Assembly (NCBI GenBank): GCA_025056455.1
Contig: JANWVY010000003.1
Span: forward strand, 340,519 to 404,518
DNA: 64,000 nt
Direction of reading: 5' to 3'
Origin: Bryobacteraceae bacterium
GTDB taxonomy: Bacteria > Acidobacteriota > Terriglobia > Bryobacterales > Bryobacteraceae
The position numbers and the translations under genes were made by a program. This document shows, piece after piece, positions 35,839 through 45,332 of this stretch (within the stretch, counting starts at the first letter, position 1; each line of letters opens with the position of its first letter). Under the pieces are notes generated by a model, which did not search any database, was not told where the DNA came from, and saw nothing but the letters and a program-made list of their open reading frames with translations.

Positions 35839-36847
35839 TAAAAACCACTCTATAACTGTTTTCCTCCTGCGGGTAGAGGCGTGGGGGCAAGCTCGCAGGC
35901 CCTACCTGTGCGAGGTAACGCAGGATCGTGAAGATGTCACCGCCCTCGGGCAAGCGGAGGTCGACTGTCTGGGTGAGGAAGCGCAGGCGCGAGCCACGCT
36001 GATTCAAGCGCCAGCACAGGCAGGCGGCGCACTCGATGGCATCCTCAAACCACGCTCCGGCGCCCGGCGGGACGCGGAGGTCGAGAAAAATTTCTACCAA
36101 CCGGTCCTGCTCGCGGGCGAACTCCCGGACTTGAAGCTGGCCGGTGTGAGCGGTGGCGCGCCAGTCGACATGTCGCGCGCTTTCGCCATACTCATAGGGG
36201 CGGATACGGTAGAAGTCCGAGCCGCGGCCCTGAACGTGGGTTTCTAATTCGCCTTCAAGAACGCGCATGCGTTGATGGAAGCTGGCGGGGGGATCGATGG
36301 AAGGATAGACCAGGACTTCGCGTTCCAGCTTCACCTGTACGCGGCGCTCGGTAAAGCCAAAGGGGAAACGGGTGGTGAATTGGTACAGGCTTTCGGTGTA
36401 GAGGCCGCGTTTGGGGAAGAACACGGAAGTGGGGGCGTCGAGTGTGCCACCGGCGGGGATCATCGGAAAGTAGATGGCGCCGGGACTTTCCTGGGCATCA
36501 AGCGACGCCAGCTGGATGGAGAAGGACGGCATCCAGCGCTTGGAGTTGTGGAGCTGGAGCCGGGCCGGTAACTTGCGTTTGGCAAAGACGTGTTCGGGGA
36601 CGAGTAAACGCAGTTCCAGGCCGGCCAACCCGAGCCGGCTCACCAGTCCCGAGATGAGCAAGGTAGACAGCATGGCAGCCAGCAAAAGAAAGAGCAGGTT
36701 GTTGCCTGAAGCAAAGGCGCCGGAGCCAACCAAAACGATGAAGAGAGAAAAGATCGCGCCGTTCCAAGTGATCTGGTGGCGCTGAGCGCGCCGCCACTTG
36801 AGCAGTGCGCGCCAGACATTTTCCAAACGGAAGGAAGAAAGTCCCAC
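35720..36847 (-). CDS. DUF58 domain protein
   Basis: 375 residues from GTG 36847. Two hydrophobic segments near the N-terminus (WNGAIFSLFIVLVGSGAF, LLFLLLAAMLSTLLISGLV) are followed by a beta-rich region and the DUF58 signature DFYRIRPYEYGESARHVDWRATA with the vWA-like continuation REFAREQDRLVEIFLDL. DUF58 proteins usually sit with MoxR ATPases and transglutaminase-like proteins, but no MoxR gene is present here. The final ~40 residues (from about FSALFDSQL on) are encoded across the signal-peptide region of the downstream TonB receptor. This may reflect loss of an earlier stop codon. Confidence 0.88.
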   Translation of the reverse strand: MGLSSFRLENVWRALLKWRRAQRHQITWNGAIFSLFIVLVGSGAFASGNNLLFLLLAAMLSTLLISGLVSRLGLAGLELRLLVPEHVFAKRKLPARLQLHNSKRWMPSFSIQLASLDAQESPGAIYFPMIPAGGTLDAPTSVFFPKRGLYTESLYQFTTRFPFGFTERRVQVKLEREVLVYPSIDPPASFHQRMRVLEGELETHVQGRGSDFYRIRPYEYGESARHVDWRATAHTGQLQVREFAREQDRLVEIFLDLRVPPGAGAWFEDAIECAACLCWRLNQRGSRLRFLTQTVDLRLPEGGDIFTILRYLAQVGPASLPPRLYPQEENSYRVVFSALFDSQLADLGWARAAIIDGRDRSAISSPDFKSQSSLF

Positions 36848-36875
36848 TTGGTTTCAGCGTACAATAGGAGACTTT

Positions 36876-36965
36876 ATGCCGAAGGGGTCTCTTTACTTGA
36901 GCGCGGCGCTCAATTTCTTTTCTTCCCATGCTTTTGCGTTTGGGGAAAGGCGTGGCCGTGGCTGA
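36876..36965 (+). CDS. Possible 29-residue leader peptide before the permease
   Basis: A short frame opens with ATG 36876, with a textbook AGGAG (36866-36870) 5 nt upstream and a -10-like TACAAT at 36860-36865. It encodes 29 residues, with a Phe-rich middle (NFF, then FAF) and a basic end, and stops at TGA 36963-36965 inside the N-terminal coding region of the APC permease in another frame. A hairpin with a T-rich tail lies inside it. It has a better ribosome site than any permease start. It could be a regulatory leader peptide or translational coupler, or a chance frame. Confidence 0.4.
   Translation: MPKGSLYLSAALNFFSSHAFAFGERRGRG
36897..36913 (+). terminator. Terminator-like hairpin inside the permease leader
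   Basis: TTGAGC (36897-36902) and GCTCAA (36908-36913) form the stem of a 17-nt near-perfect palindrome, followed directly by TTTCTTTTCTT. This is the form of a weak intrinsic terminator just upstream of the permease coding region and could act as an attenuator. Confidence 0.4.
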
Positions 36966-38289
36966 AGTGTTGCACCTAAAGCGAACGCTCACGCTGGGCC
37001 AGCTGGTGGTGATGGGTGTGATTTTTGTGCAGCCGACGGCGCCCATGCCACCCTACGGAGCGATCCACGTGGTGGGTGACGGCCACGTGGTGACGACGGT
37101 GCTGATTGCAATGTTTGCCATGCTGTGCACAGCGGTGAGCTACGGCCGGATGGCGCAAGCCTACCCGGCGGCGGGCTCTGCCTACACTTATGTCGGTCGG
37201 GAAGTGCATCCGGTGGCGGGTTTTCTGACGGGCTGGTGCATGCTGCTGGACTATGTTGTGAATCCCTTGATTTGTACGATTTGGTGTGCGAGTGCAGCGC
37301 GGGATTTGGTGCCGGCGTTGCCCGGGGCGCTGTGGACGGTCTTTTTCGCGGCCCTGTTCACGGGGCTGAATTTGCGAGGAATCCGGGCTACGGCACGCAC
37401 CAATCAGCTACTGACGGCCGTGATGGGAGTGGTCATTGGATGGGTGCTGGCGGCCTCGCTGCACTATCTCGCTGGCCAGCCGCAAATCGACTGGATCCGG
37501 CCATTCTATGATGCGCAGCGATTTTCTCTCGGCAAGATCTCGAGTGGGGCTTCGGTGGCCGTGCTCACCTACATTGGGTTTGACGCGATTTCGACACTGT
37601 CGGAGGAGGTGCACAATCCGCGGCGCAACATCCTGCGAGCGACCGTCTACACGTGCCTGATTATCGGGTTGTTGTCCGCTGTGGAGGTTTATGCGGCGCA
37701 GCTGGTTTGGCCGCCCGAGGAACCGTTTCCAAACAATGACACGGCATATGTTCACGTCGCCGGGCGCGCGGGAGGAGTCCTGCTGTTTCAAGTGGTGGCG
37801 CTAACGATTCTCGTCGCGACGGTGGGTTCGGGTTCGGGAGCGCAGCTTGCGGGGGCGCGCCTGCTTTATGGCATGGGCCGGGATGGGACGCTGCCTCGAA
37901 CCGTCTTCGGCACGCTGCATCCGGTCACGCGCATCCCCGCCAACAACGTAGTGCTGATTGGCCTGGTGTGTTTATTGGGTGGCTTTTTGATCAGCTATCA
38001 GTTTGGCGTGGAGTTGCTGAATTTTGGCGCGCTGCTCGGATTTATGGGAGTCAATCTCAGTGCGCTGTTGCGTTATTGGATACGCGCGGAGAAGAAACGT
38101 TTGAGCCACTTCTTGCCTCCGGCAATCGGTTTGCTGGTCTGCACCTATCTCTGGTTGAGCTTAAGCAAGACGGCGCAACTGGCCGGGTGGATCTGGTTAC
38201 TGCTGGGTTTGATTGCGGGGGCATACCAGACCGCTGGCTTTCGCCGCCCGATGCCGCGCTTTGAAACCGGAGAGGCATCCGAGAGCTGA
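36928..38289 (+). CDS. APC-superfamily amino-acid permease
   Basis: About 440-453 residues with 12 predicted membrane segments. The first helix begins at LGQLVVMGVIFVQPTAPMPPYG and the AYPAAGSAYTYVGREVHP motif follows, both typical of APC amino-acid/polyamine transporters. The helix-6 region GFDAISTLSEEVHNPRRNI carries the usual substrate and coupling determinants. The start is uncertain: ATG 36928 has no ribosome site. In-frame GTG codons at 36952, 36958 (AAGG upstream) and 36967 are alternatives, and translation may be coupled to the preceding 29-codon frame. Proton-coupled uptake of an amino acid or amine is expected. Specificity is unknown. Confidence 0.9.
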   Translation: MLLRLGKGVAVAEVLHLKRTLTLGQLVVMGVIFVQPTAPMPPYGAIHVVGDGHVVTTVLIAMFAMLCTAVSYGRMAQAYPAAGSAYTYVGREVHPVAGFLTGWCMLLDYVVNPLICTIWCASAARDLVPALPGALWTVFFAALFTGLNLRGIRATARTNQLLTAVMGVVIGWVLAASLHYLAGQPQIDWIRPFYDAQRFSLGKISSGASVAVLTYIGFDAISTLSEEVHNPRRNILRATVYTCLIIGLLSAVEVYAAQLVWPPEEPFPNNDTAYVHVAGRAGGVLLFQVVALTILVATVGSGSGAQLAGARLLYGMGRDGTLPRTVFGTLHPVTRIPANNVVLIGLVCLLGGFLISYQFGVELLNFGALLGFMGVNLSALLRYWIRAEKKRLSHFLPPAIGLLVCTYLWLSLSKTAQLAGWIWLLLGLIAGAYQTAGFRRPMPRFETGEASES

Positions 38290-38361
38290 GAAACAGCCGC
38301 GGGCGGCAGGCCGGGCGGAACAGGTCGGCAAACCAGGCTGGCGTGTTAGAATCGCGGAACG

Positions 38362-39132
38362 ATGAAAGGCACGCTTCTGGGAGAAGTGATCGCGGAATTT
38401 TTAGGCACGATGGTGCTGATTCTGTTTGGTGCGGGCGTTGTCGCCATGACCCTGCTGTTTGGAACAGGAGTTCCAGGCGAGGTGATTAAAGGCGGCTATA
38501 CAAACGTGACGCTCGCCTGGGGACTTGGTGTGGTGATGGGGATTTACACGGCGGGCAAAGTGAGCGGCGCACATCTGAATCCAGCTGTGACGCTAGCGCT
38601 TGCTGTTTTCCGGGGATTTCCCTGGCAAAAAATTGTGCCCTATGTAGCCGCGCAAACTGCGGGCGCGTTCTTTGCGGCGGCGCTCGTATTTCTCGTCTAC
38701 CGGCCTGCTTTTCTGCGGTTTGATCCCCTGCTGGAGCGCACGGCGGGGGTTTTTACGACTTTTCCGGCCTTTCCAGATCTTCCCTTCACGGGATTTTTGG
38801 ATCAGGTGATCGGAACGGCCCTACTTCTGTTTCTGATTTTCGCGATTACGGATGAACGGAACCAAGCGGTGGGCGCGCTGGGCCCGGTTTTAATCGGGCT
38901 GGTGGTGGTCGGCATTGGGATGAGTTTTGGCGCGCTGCATGGCTATGCAATCAATCCGGCGCGGGACTTTGGCCCGCGGTTGTTTACGGTGGTGGCAGGG
39001 TTCAAAAATAATGGCCTGACGGATGGGACGGGAGTTTTTCTAACGCCCATTGCGGGTCCGCTCATTGGGGGGTTGATGGGAGCCGCGCTCTATGATTTCG
39101 CGGTGCGTCCTTATTTGAACAAGGGGGGTTAG
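38362..39132 (+). CDS. MIP-family channel (aquaglyceroporin type)
   Basis: 256 residues, six membrane segments and two half-helix NPA motifs: SGAHLNPAVTLALAV and YAINPARDFGPR. The Asp after the second NPA-R and the longer loops favour the glycerol-facilitator subgroup over strict water channels. It mediates passive passage of glycerol and similar small solutes across the inner membrane. No glycerol kinase is nearby. A -10-like TAGAAT (38347-38352) lies 9 nt before the ATG, so the mRNA may be almost leaderless. Confidence 0.92.
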   Translation: MKGTLLGEVIAEFLGTMVLILFGAGVVAMTLLFGTGVPGEVIKGGYTNVTLAWGLGVVMGIYTAGKVSGAHLNPAVTLALAVFRGFPWQKIVPYVAAQTAGAFFAAALVFLVYRPAFLRFDPLLERTAGVFTTFPAFPDLPFTGFLDQVIGTALLLFLIFAITDERNQAVGALGPVLIGLVVVGIGMSFGALHGYAINPARDFGPRLFTVVAGFKNNGLTDGTGVFLTPIAGPLIGGLMGAALYDFAVRPYLNKGG

Positions 39133-39210
39133 GGAGGTGCGGCGGGAAGCCGCGGTTGGAGGCCCCTAGAAAGTCGAATTTCTTTTCCCAGGTGGGAGCG
39201 AACCTCGAAT

Positions 39211-39227
39211 GCTTGCCAATGGCAAGC
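39211..39227. repeat. Small hairpin between aquaporin and aconitase genes
   Basis: GCTTGCC and GGCAAGC separated by AAT form a 7-bp perfect stem with a 3-nt loop in the 230-bp gap after the aquaporin gene. No T-run follows, so it is at best a weak terminator or mRNA-end structure. A candidate -10 for aconitase, TACAAT, lies at 39333-39338. Confidence 0.35.
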
Positions 39228-39362
39228 CGTGGTGAGGGAGGCGTCAAAGAGCGGAGTTCTGGGCTGCGGCTAGACCGGGCAGGCAAAGACCCTCCCCCGA
39301 GGGTACGGTAAGTGCGGAAAACAAGCTCGGGCTACAATGGAGATCGTCCCTCCAAAAACATC

Positions 39363-42035
39363 ATGAGCAAAATCGACAGTTTCCAATCCGCCTCCTGGCT
39401 GCGCGTGGGCTCGCGCCAATACCGGATCTTCCGCCTTGATGCAGTGGAAAAAGCTGGCGTAGGTAAAATCGCCCGGCTTCCCTACTCCATCCGCGTTCTT
39501 TTGGAAAATTTGCTGCGCTCAGAAGACAGCGTCACGGTGAAAAAGACGGATATCGAGTATGTCGCTGCGTGGGACACCACGCGGGCGGCGCAAGACATCA
39601 ACTTCCGTCCGGCGCGGATCCTCATGCAGGATTTTACGGGGGTTCCCGCAGTGGTGGATTTAGCGGCGATGCGCGATGCGCTGGCAAAGATGGGGGCCGA
39701 TCCGAAGCTGGCCAATCCGCTCATCCCGGCGGATCTGGTGATCGATCACAGTGTACAGGTGGACCGGTTTGGCACCAAGGATGCGTTTGATGTGAACGTG
39801 CTGTTGGAGTACCAGCGCAACCACGAGCGGTATTCGCTTTTGCGCTGGGCACAAAAGGCATTCCGGAATTTTCGCGTCGTGCCGCCGGGCACGGGCATCG
39901 TGCACCAAGTGAATCTGGAGTATCTGGCGCAAGTGGTTTTTCGCGAGGAAGTGGAAGGCGTGACGCTGGCCTATCCGGACACGTTGCTCGGGACGGATTC
40001 ACACACCACGATGATCAATGGCTTGGGCGTAGTGGGTTGGGGCGTTGGCGGGATTGAAGCCGAGGCCTGCATGCTCGGCCAGCCGATTACGATGCTGCTG
40101 CCGGCAGTGGTGGGATTCAAGTTGTACGGCAAGCCGGCTGCCGGTGTCACGGCTACCGACGTGGTATTGACGGTGACCCAGATGCTGCGCAAGAAAGGCG
40201 TGGTGGGGAAGTTTGTCGAGTTCTACGGTCCGGGGGTGAAGGCCCTGAGCCTGGCCGACCGCGCGACGATCGCCAACATGGCGCCGGAGTACGGAGCAAC
40301 GATTGGCTTTTTCCCAGTGGATGAGGCGTCCCTGGACTACCTCCGGTTAACCAACCGTCCGGCGGAGCTGATCGACTTGGTCGAAGCCTACACGCGAGAA
40401 CAGGGTTTGTTTTTGACGAACGATTCAGCCGAGCCCGTTTACAGCGACACGATTGAACTCGATCTGGGCTCGGTGGTCGCCTCGCTGGCGGGACCCAAGC
40501 GTCCCCAGGACCGGATTGATCTGCCGAAGGTCAAGCAGAATTTTCTTGAGGCGTATGGTGGGAGTCTGAAGTCAGCCCCGTTGGATGGCGAAGAGCTGCG
40601 GGATGGAGCCGTGGTGATTGCCGCAATTACCTCGTGCACGAATACTTCGAACCCTTCGGTGATGCTCGCAGCTGGATTGCTGGCGCAGAAGGCGCTGGCC
40701 AAGGGGCTGCAAGTGAAGCCCTGGGTGAAGACGTCGCTTGCGCCAGGCTCGAAGGTAGTGATGGATTATTTCGCTGAGGCTGGCGTGCTGGATGCGATGG
40801 AATCCCTCGGTTTCCACTTGGTCGGCTACGGATGCACGACCTGCATCGGTAACAGCGGCCCGCTTCCCGAGGCTGTGGCCAAGGCGGTGACAGAGGGCAA
40901 GCTCACGGTGGCGGCCGTGCTAAGCGGCAACCGGAACTTTGAGGGCCGGGTGAATCCGCTGGTTAAGGCGAATTATTTGGCCTCACCGCCCTTGGTGGTG
41001 GCCTATGCGATTGCGGGGCGCATCGATATCGATCTTCAAAACGAGCCACTCGGGATGGGATCCGACGGCTTGCCGGTCTATCTTCGCGACATCTGGCCAT
41101 CCGATGAAGAAATTCAGCAAGTAATCGAGCGTGCGGTGAAGCGCGAGATGTTCGCCTATCAGTACGGCAAGGTGTTTGAAGGCGATCCGCAATGGAGGGC
41201 GATTGAGGTTGCGGAAGGGGATTTGTTCCAGTGGGACGAGAAGTCAACCTACATCCGGCGTCCTCCCTACTTTGACGAGATGGTGGATCCGGAAACAAGC
41301 GTTCAAGACCTGACCGGGTTGCGGGTGTTGGCCTCGCTTGGGGATTCGATTACAACCGACCACATCTCGCCAGCGGGCAACATTGCAAAAGACAGCGCTG
41401 CGGCCAAGTATTTGCTGGCTCACGGCGTGGCGCCGCAGGATTTTAACCAGTACGGAGCGCGGCGTGGCAATCACGAGGTCATGATGCGGGGCACGCTAGC
41501 CAACATCCGGCTCAAGAATCTTTTGCTGGGAGGCCAAGAGGGTCCCTGGACCATCCACCAGCCAAGCGGCGAGAAGATGTTCATCTACGACGCCGCCATG
41601 CGGTATAAGAGCGAAGGGGTGGGCCAGCTGATTCTGGCCGGAAAAGAGTACGGCTCGGGCAGCTCGCGAGATTGGGCTGCAAAGGGGGTGCAACTTCTGG
41701 GGGTGAAAGCGGTGATTGCCGAAACGTTTGAGCGGATTCACCGGTCGAATTTGGTTGGCATGGGCGTCTTGCCGCTAGAGTTCCTGCCCGGAGAATCGCG
41801 CGAGTCGCTTGGCCTAACTGGTTTTGAGACTTACTCCATTGAGGGGCTGGCGGAGGCGATTGCCTCGAGGCGCCGCGCACGGGTGACCGCAGTGGCGGCA
41901 AACGGGGAAACGAAGACCTTTGAAGTGGTGGTCCGCATCGATACTTCGATGGAGGCGGAGTATTACCGCAACGGCGGCATTCTGCCCTACGTGTTGAGGC
42001 AGCTGGCCGCAAAGTCGGTCCCGGCAGTGCGCTAA
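39363..42035 (+). CDS. acnA: Aconitate hydratase A
   Basis: 890 residues from ATG 39363, the normal length for AcnA/IRP-type aconitases. It interconverts citrate and isocitrate in the TCA cycle. The three 4Fe-4S ligands are in AITSCTNTSNPSVM and GYGCTTCIGNSGPL. Other signatures are GTDSHTTMINGLGVVGWGVGGIEAE and, in the swivelling C-terminal domain, YGSGSSRDWAAKG. It stands alone: no citrate synthase or isocitrate dehydrogenase gene is next to it. Confidence 0.97.
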   Translation: MSKIDSFQSASWLRVGSRQYRIFRLDAVEKAGVGKIARLPYSIRVLLENLLRSEDSVTVKKTDIEYVAAWDTTRAAQDINFRPARILMQDFTGVPAVVDLAAMRDALAKMGADPKLANPLIPADLVIDHSVQVDRFGTKDAFDVNVLLEYQRNHERYSLLRWAQKAFRNFRVVPPGTGIVHQVNLEYLAQVVFREEVEGVTLAYPDTLLGTDSHTTMINGLGVVGWGVGGIEAEACMLGQPITMLLPAVVGFKLYGKPAAGVTATDVVLTVTQMLRKKGVVGKFVEFYGPGVKALSLADRATIANMAPEYGATIGFFPVDEASLDYLRLTNRPAELIDLVEAYTREQGLFLTNDSAEPVYSDTIELDLGSVVASLAGPKRPQDRIDLPKVKQNFLEAYGGSLKSAPLDGEELRDGAVVIAAITSCTNTSNPSVMLAAGLLAQKALAKGLQVKPWVKTSLAPGSKVVMDYFAEAGVLDAMESLGFHLVGYGCTTCIGNSGPLPEAVAKAVTEGKLTVAAVLSGNRNFEGRVNPLVKANYLASPPLVVAYAIAGRIDIDLQNEPLGMGSDGLPVYLRDIWPSDEEIQQVIERAVKREMFAYQYGKVFEGDPQWRAIEVAEGDLFQWDEKSTYIRRPPYFDEMVDPETSVQDLTGLRVLASLGDSITTDHISPAGNIAKDSAAAKYLLAHGVAPQDFNQYGARRGNHEVMMRGTLANIRLKNLLLGGQEGPWTIHQPSGEKMFIYDAAMRYKSEGVGQLILAGKEYGSGSSRDWAAKGVQLLGVKAVIAETFERIHRSNLVGMGVLPLEFLPGESRESLGLTGFETYSIEGLAEAIASRRRARVTAVAANGETKTFEVVVRIDTSMEAEYYRNGGILPYVLRQLAAKSVPAVR

Positions 42036-42158
42036 CGCCAAGGTTGGGGCCGAAGAGGAACGGCCGTCCGTGTCATTCCTCGGGGCGTAGCAATCTGAAC
42101 TGGCCATTCTAGTGACTGGTAAACTAGGAGAAGAACGTCTCAACCTAGGTCACCCCGC

Positions 42159-43313
42159 ATGCCAGGCCGGTTTTACTTCGATCACAACGCAACCACTCCG
42201 CTTGCCGGGGAAGTGCTCGAGGCGTTTGTGTCGGCTCTGCGCGAGACGCCTGGCAACGCCTCAAGCATTCACCAGTTCGGGCAAAACGCGCGGCAAAAGC
42301 TGGAACAAGCCAGGCGGCAAGTTGCCAACTTGTTGCATGCGCAAGCCAAAGAGATTGTCCTGGTGAGCGGAGGAACTGAGGCGAACAACCTGGCGCTGCT
42401 TGGAAGTGTTCAACCGGGCGATCACGTCATCACCACGGCCATTGAACATCCAGCGGTATTAAATCCCTGCACGCGGCTCCAAGAGCTAGGCGTTGAAGTT
42501 ACGATTGTGCGGCCCCGAAGCGATGGTCTTGTGGAGCCGGAAGAGATTCGCCGGGCCTTGCGAAAGAATACGGCTTTCATCAGCGTGATGCACGCCAACA
42601 ATGAAACGGGTGTCATTCAACCGGTCGAGGAAATTTCTGCGATTGCGCACAGCGCGGGAGCGCGGATGCATGTCGATGGGGTGCAAGCAGCGGGTAAGAT
42701 TACGGTGGACGTGCAGGCCCTTGGCGTCGACCTGTATTCCGTGAGCGCGCACAAGCTGTATGCACCCAAGGGAATTGGCGCCTTGTATGTGCGCCAGGGA
42801 GTGAGTTTACGCGCTCAAATGTTTGGGGGGCGGCAGGAGCGCGGGCGGCGTGCGGGAACGGAGAATGTGCCGGCAGCGGTGGCCTTTGGCGTAGCGGCGC
42901 AATGGGCGGTTGAGCATGGCCCCCAGGAGTCGGCGCGAGTCGCCAGGTTGCGCGACCGGCTGGAGGAAAAAATTTTCGCCCTTGTGCCGGGTGTGGAGCG
43001 CAATGGCCAGGCGCGCAACCGGTTGCCGAACACGACCAATTTGCGTTTTCAGGGGATCAGCGGCGAGGCCATGGTGATTGCGTTGGACTTGCGTGGTTTT
43101 GCGGTCTCGAGCGGGTCGGCCTGTTCAAGCGGCTCGGTTGAGCCATCGCACGTGCTGCTGGCCATGGGACTGACGGCGGATGAGGCGCGTTCGAGCGTGC
43201 GGATCTCGCTCGGCCGCGACAATCAAGAACCGGAAGTCGACGCGCTGGCGGAAGCCGTTGCGGAATGTGCAGCCCACCTGCGCCGCGTTTCTCCGGTTTA
43301 CTGCCATGCCTGA
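42159..43313 (+). CDS. Cysteine desulfurase (NifS/IscS-like)
   Basis: 384 residues. A PLP-dependent class V aminotransferase-fold enzyme that takes sulfur from cysteine to form a persulfide. The N-terminal FDHNATTPL motif, PLP-binding His/Lys in [10 protein letters not shown] (Lys199) and the persulfide cysteine Cys322 in [17 protein letters not shown] are present. The [10 protein letters not shown] loop is of the IscS/NifS (group I) type. It overlaps mnmA by 8 nt, which strongly suggests that it supplies sulfur for tRNA 2-thiouridine synthesis, possibly in addition to Fe-S clusters. Confidence 0.95.
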   Translation: MPGRFYFDHNATTPLAGEVLEAFVSALRETPGNASSIHQFGQNARQKLEQARRQVANLLHAQAKEIVLVSGGTEANNLALLGSVQPGDHVITTAIEHPAVLNPCTRLQELGVEVTIVRPRSDGLVEPEEIRRALRKNTAFISVMHANNETGVIQPVEEISAIAHSAGARMHVDGVQAAGKITVDVQALGVDLYSVSAHKLYAPKGIGALYVRQGVSLRAQMFGGRQERGRRAGTENVPAAVAFGVAAQWAVEHGPQESARVARLRDRLEEKIFALVPGVERNGQARNRLPNTTNLRFQGISGEAMVIALDLRGFAVSSGSACSSGSVEPSHVLLAMGLTADEARSSVRISLGRDNQEPEVDALAEAVAECAAHLRRVSPVYCHA

Positions 43314-44424
43314 CGCCGCCACAAACAAGCCGGTGGCAGTGGCGATGTCGGGGGGCGTGGATAGCTCCACAGTAGCGGCCTTGCTCCACCACCAGGGTCT
43401 TCCTATCGTCGGCATGACGATGCAGCTGTGGAACCAGCGGCGGTTACCGCAACTTACGGGCGACGGTGCAGTTGGACGTTGCTGCTCGCTGGACGATGTT
43501 TATGATGCGCGGCAGGTGGCTGAGACGCTGGGTATTCCCTTCTATGTAGTCAATTTTGAGCAGCGTTTTGAGGAGCAGGTGGTGAAGCCTTTTGTAGAGG
43601 AGTATCTGCGAGGGCGGACGCCGATTCCCTGCACGCTGTGCAACAACTTTGTCAAGTTTGACGAATTTCTCCGGCTCGCAGACGGGCTGGGGGCCGAAAA
43701 AGTCGCTACCGGGCATTATGCGCGTATCCGATTTGATGCCGCTTCTGGCCGCTATCAATTGCTGACCGGCCGCGATGCGTCCAAGGACCAGAGCTATTTT
43801 CTTTGGGGACTCACTCAGGCGCAGCTAGCGCGGACGATGTTCCCGATTGGCGATTTGACCAAGAGCGAGGTGCGCCAGCTTGCGCGTACGCTGGGTGTTT
43901 CGGTGGCTGACAAGCAAGACAGCCAGGAGATTTGCTTCGTGCCAAATGGCGACTATGCAGCCTTCATTGATGCCTATTTCGCCGAGCAGGGGATTCCGCG
44001 GCAAGCAACGCGGGGCGACATCGTTGACCGGCAGGGGCGTAAACTGGGCGAGCACCACGGCGTGCACCATTTCACCATTGGCCAGCGCAAAGGGATCGGC
44101 GTGGCCCGGCCCGAGCCGCTGTATGTGATCGAAACGCGGCCTCAGCAACAGCTTGTGATTGTGGGGAGCAACGAAGACTTGTTTCGGGGAGAGCTGGTGG
44201 CGCAAGACTTTAACTACGTTTCGATCGCTTCCCTAGAAAAGCCGTTGCGGGCGCGGGTGAAAATTCGGAACAAGCATGAGGCCGCCTCTGCCACGCTGCA
44301 TCCCACCTCGGATCCTCGCACCGTGCGCATTGTTTTTGATGAGCCGCAGCGCGCCGTGACGCCGGGCCAGGCGGCTGTTTGCTACGATGGCGAGCTTGTG
44401 CTCGGCGGCGGCTGGATTGCCTGA
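43306..44424 (+). CDS. mnmA: tRNA 2-thiouridylase MnmA
   Basis: 372 residues from ATG 43306. It thiolates U34 of tRNAs for Lys, Glu and Gln. The ATP-binding PP-loop [17 protein letters not shown], the catalytic cysteine region [17 protein letters not shown] with the second cysteine in [11 protein letters not shown], and the signature [17 protein letters not shown] and GQRKGIG are all present. The segment between the PP-loop and the first cysteine includes a GRCCSLDD insert. It overlaps the desulfurase gene, giving sulfur donor and acceptor from one transcript. Confidence 0.96.
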   Translation: MPDAATNKPVAVAMSGGVDSSTVAALLHHQGLPIVGMTMQLWNQRRLPQLTGDGAVGRCCSLDDVYDARQVAETLGIPFYVVNFEQRFEEQVVKPFVEEYLRGRTPIPCTLCNNFVKFDEFLRLADGLGAEKVATGHYARIRFDAASGRYQLLTGRDASKDQSYFLWGLTQAQLARTMFPIGDLTKSEVRQLARTLGVSVADKQDSQEICFVPNGDYAAFIDAYFAEQGIPRQATRGDIVDRQGRKLGEHHGVHHFTIGQRKGIGVARPEPLYVIETRPQQQLVIVGSNEDLFRGELVAQDFNYVSIASLEKPLRARVKIRNKHEAASATLHPTSDPRTVRIVFDEPQRAVTPGQAAVCYDGELVLGGGWIA

Positions 44425-44471
44425 ACCGGCACACCCCGAAGCAATTTCCCGAACAAAAGGAGCGGAGAGAC

Positions 44472-45332
44472 TTGAAGGCGAGCATTGGCATTTTGGGAGG
44501 TAGTGGGCTTTATTCCATGCCCGGGTTTGAAGCGCAGCAAGAACTACGGCTCGAGACACCCTGGGGCGAACCTTCGGATGCGTACGTGGTGGGGCGGCTT
44601 GCGGGACGGGAGGTCGCTTTCCTGGCCCGGCACGGGCGGGGGCACCGCTTGAACCCTTCGGAAATTAATTACCGCGCCAACATCTACGGAATGAAGCAGC
44701 TCGGCGTGAAGCACATCATTTCGCTGAGCGCCGTGGGATCGCTTCAACAGGAGCACCGGCCGCTTGAATTCTTACTCCCGGATCAATTCTTCGACCGCAC
44801 GATGGGACGGGCGGCGACATTTTTTGGCGAGGGTTGCGTGGCGCACATCAGTTTTGCCGAGCCGGTTTGCGGGGAGCTGGCCAAGCTCGTACATGAGGCT
44901 TGTCTGCGGGTGGGCGTTGCGGCCAAGCGAGGTGGCACGTACTTGTGTATGGAAGGTCCGGCCTTTTCCACCTTGGCTGAATCCAAGGTCTACCGAAGTT
45001 GGGGCATGGATGTGATTGGGATGACCAACCTCACGGAGGCGAAACTCGCGCGTGAGGCAGAGATCTGCTACGTGACTGTAGCCATGGTGACCGATTACGA
45101 CTGCTGGCACCCGGAGCATGACGCGGTCACCGTCAACGACATCCTCGCCAATCTCAACCAGAATGCGGAAAATGCGGCCAAGGTGGTACGCGAAGCAGTA
45201 GCGGCGATACCCGAAAACGTGGTGTGTAAGTGCCACTCAGCGCTAGCGCATGCGCTGATCACGGACCGGAAGGCAATTCCTGAAGCAACGAAAAAGAAGC
45301 TGGAGTTACTCATTGGCAAGTATCTCGCCTGA
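44472..45332 (+). CDS. mtnP: S-methyl-5'-thioadenosine phosphorylase
   Basis: 286 residues from TTG 44472 (AAGGAGCGGAGAG just upstream). The family splits methylthioadenosine, a by-product of polyamine and other SAM-dependent reactions, into adenine and methylthioribose-1-phosphate. Signatures: IGILGGSGLYSMPGF, FLARHGRGHRLNPSEINYRANI, TYLCMEGPAFSTLAESKVYR, GMDVIGMTNLTEAKLAREAEICY and VTDYDCWH. It follows mnmA by 47 bp and its end overlaps the next gene by 20 nt. Confidence 0.95.
   Translation: MKASIGILGGSGLYSMPGFEAQQELRLETPWGEPSDAYVVGRLAGREVAFLARHGRGHRLNPSEINYRANIYGMKQLGVKHIISLSAVGSLQQEHRPLEFLLPDQFFDRTMGRAATFFGEGCVAHISFAEPVCGELAKLVHEACLRVGVAAKRGGTYLCMEGPAFSTLAESKVYRSWGMDVIGMTNLTEAKLAREAEICYVTVAMVTDYDCWHPEHDAVTVNDILANLNQNAENAAKVVREAVAAIPENVVCKCHSALAHALITDRKAIPEATKKKLELLIGKYLA

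Noticed and set aside
35839-36000. Cobalamin riboswitch for the TonB receptor at 33871
   Set aside because: The upstream region is coding sequence of the DUF58 gene; no B12-box-like element was seen.
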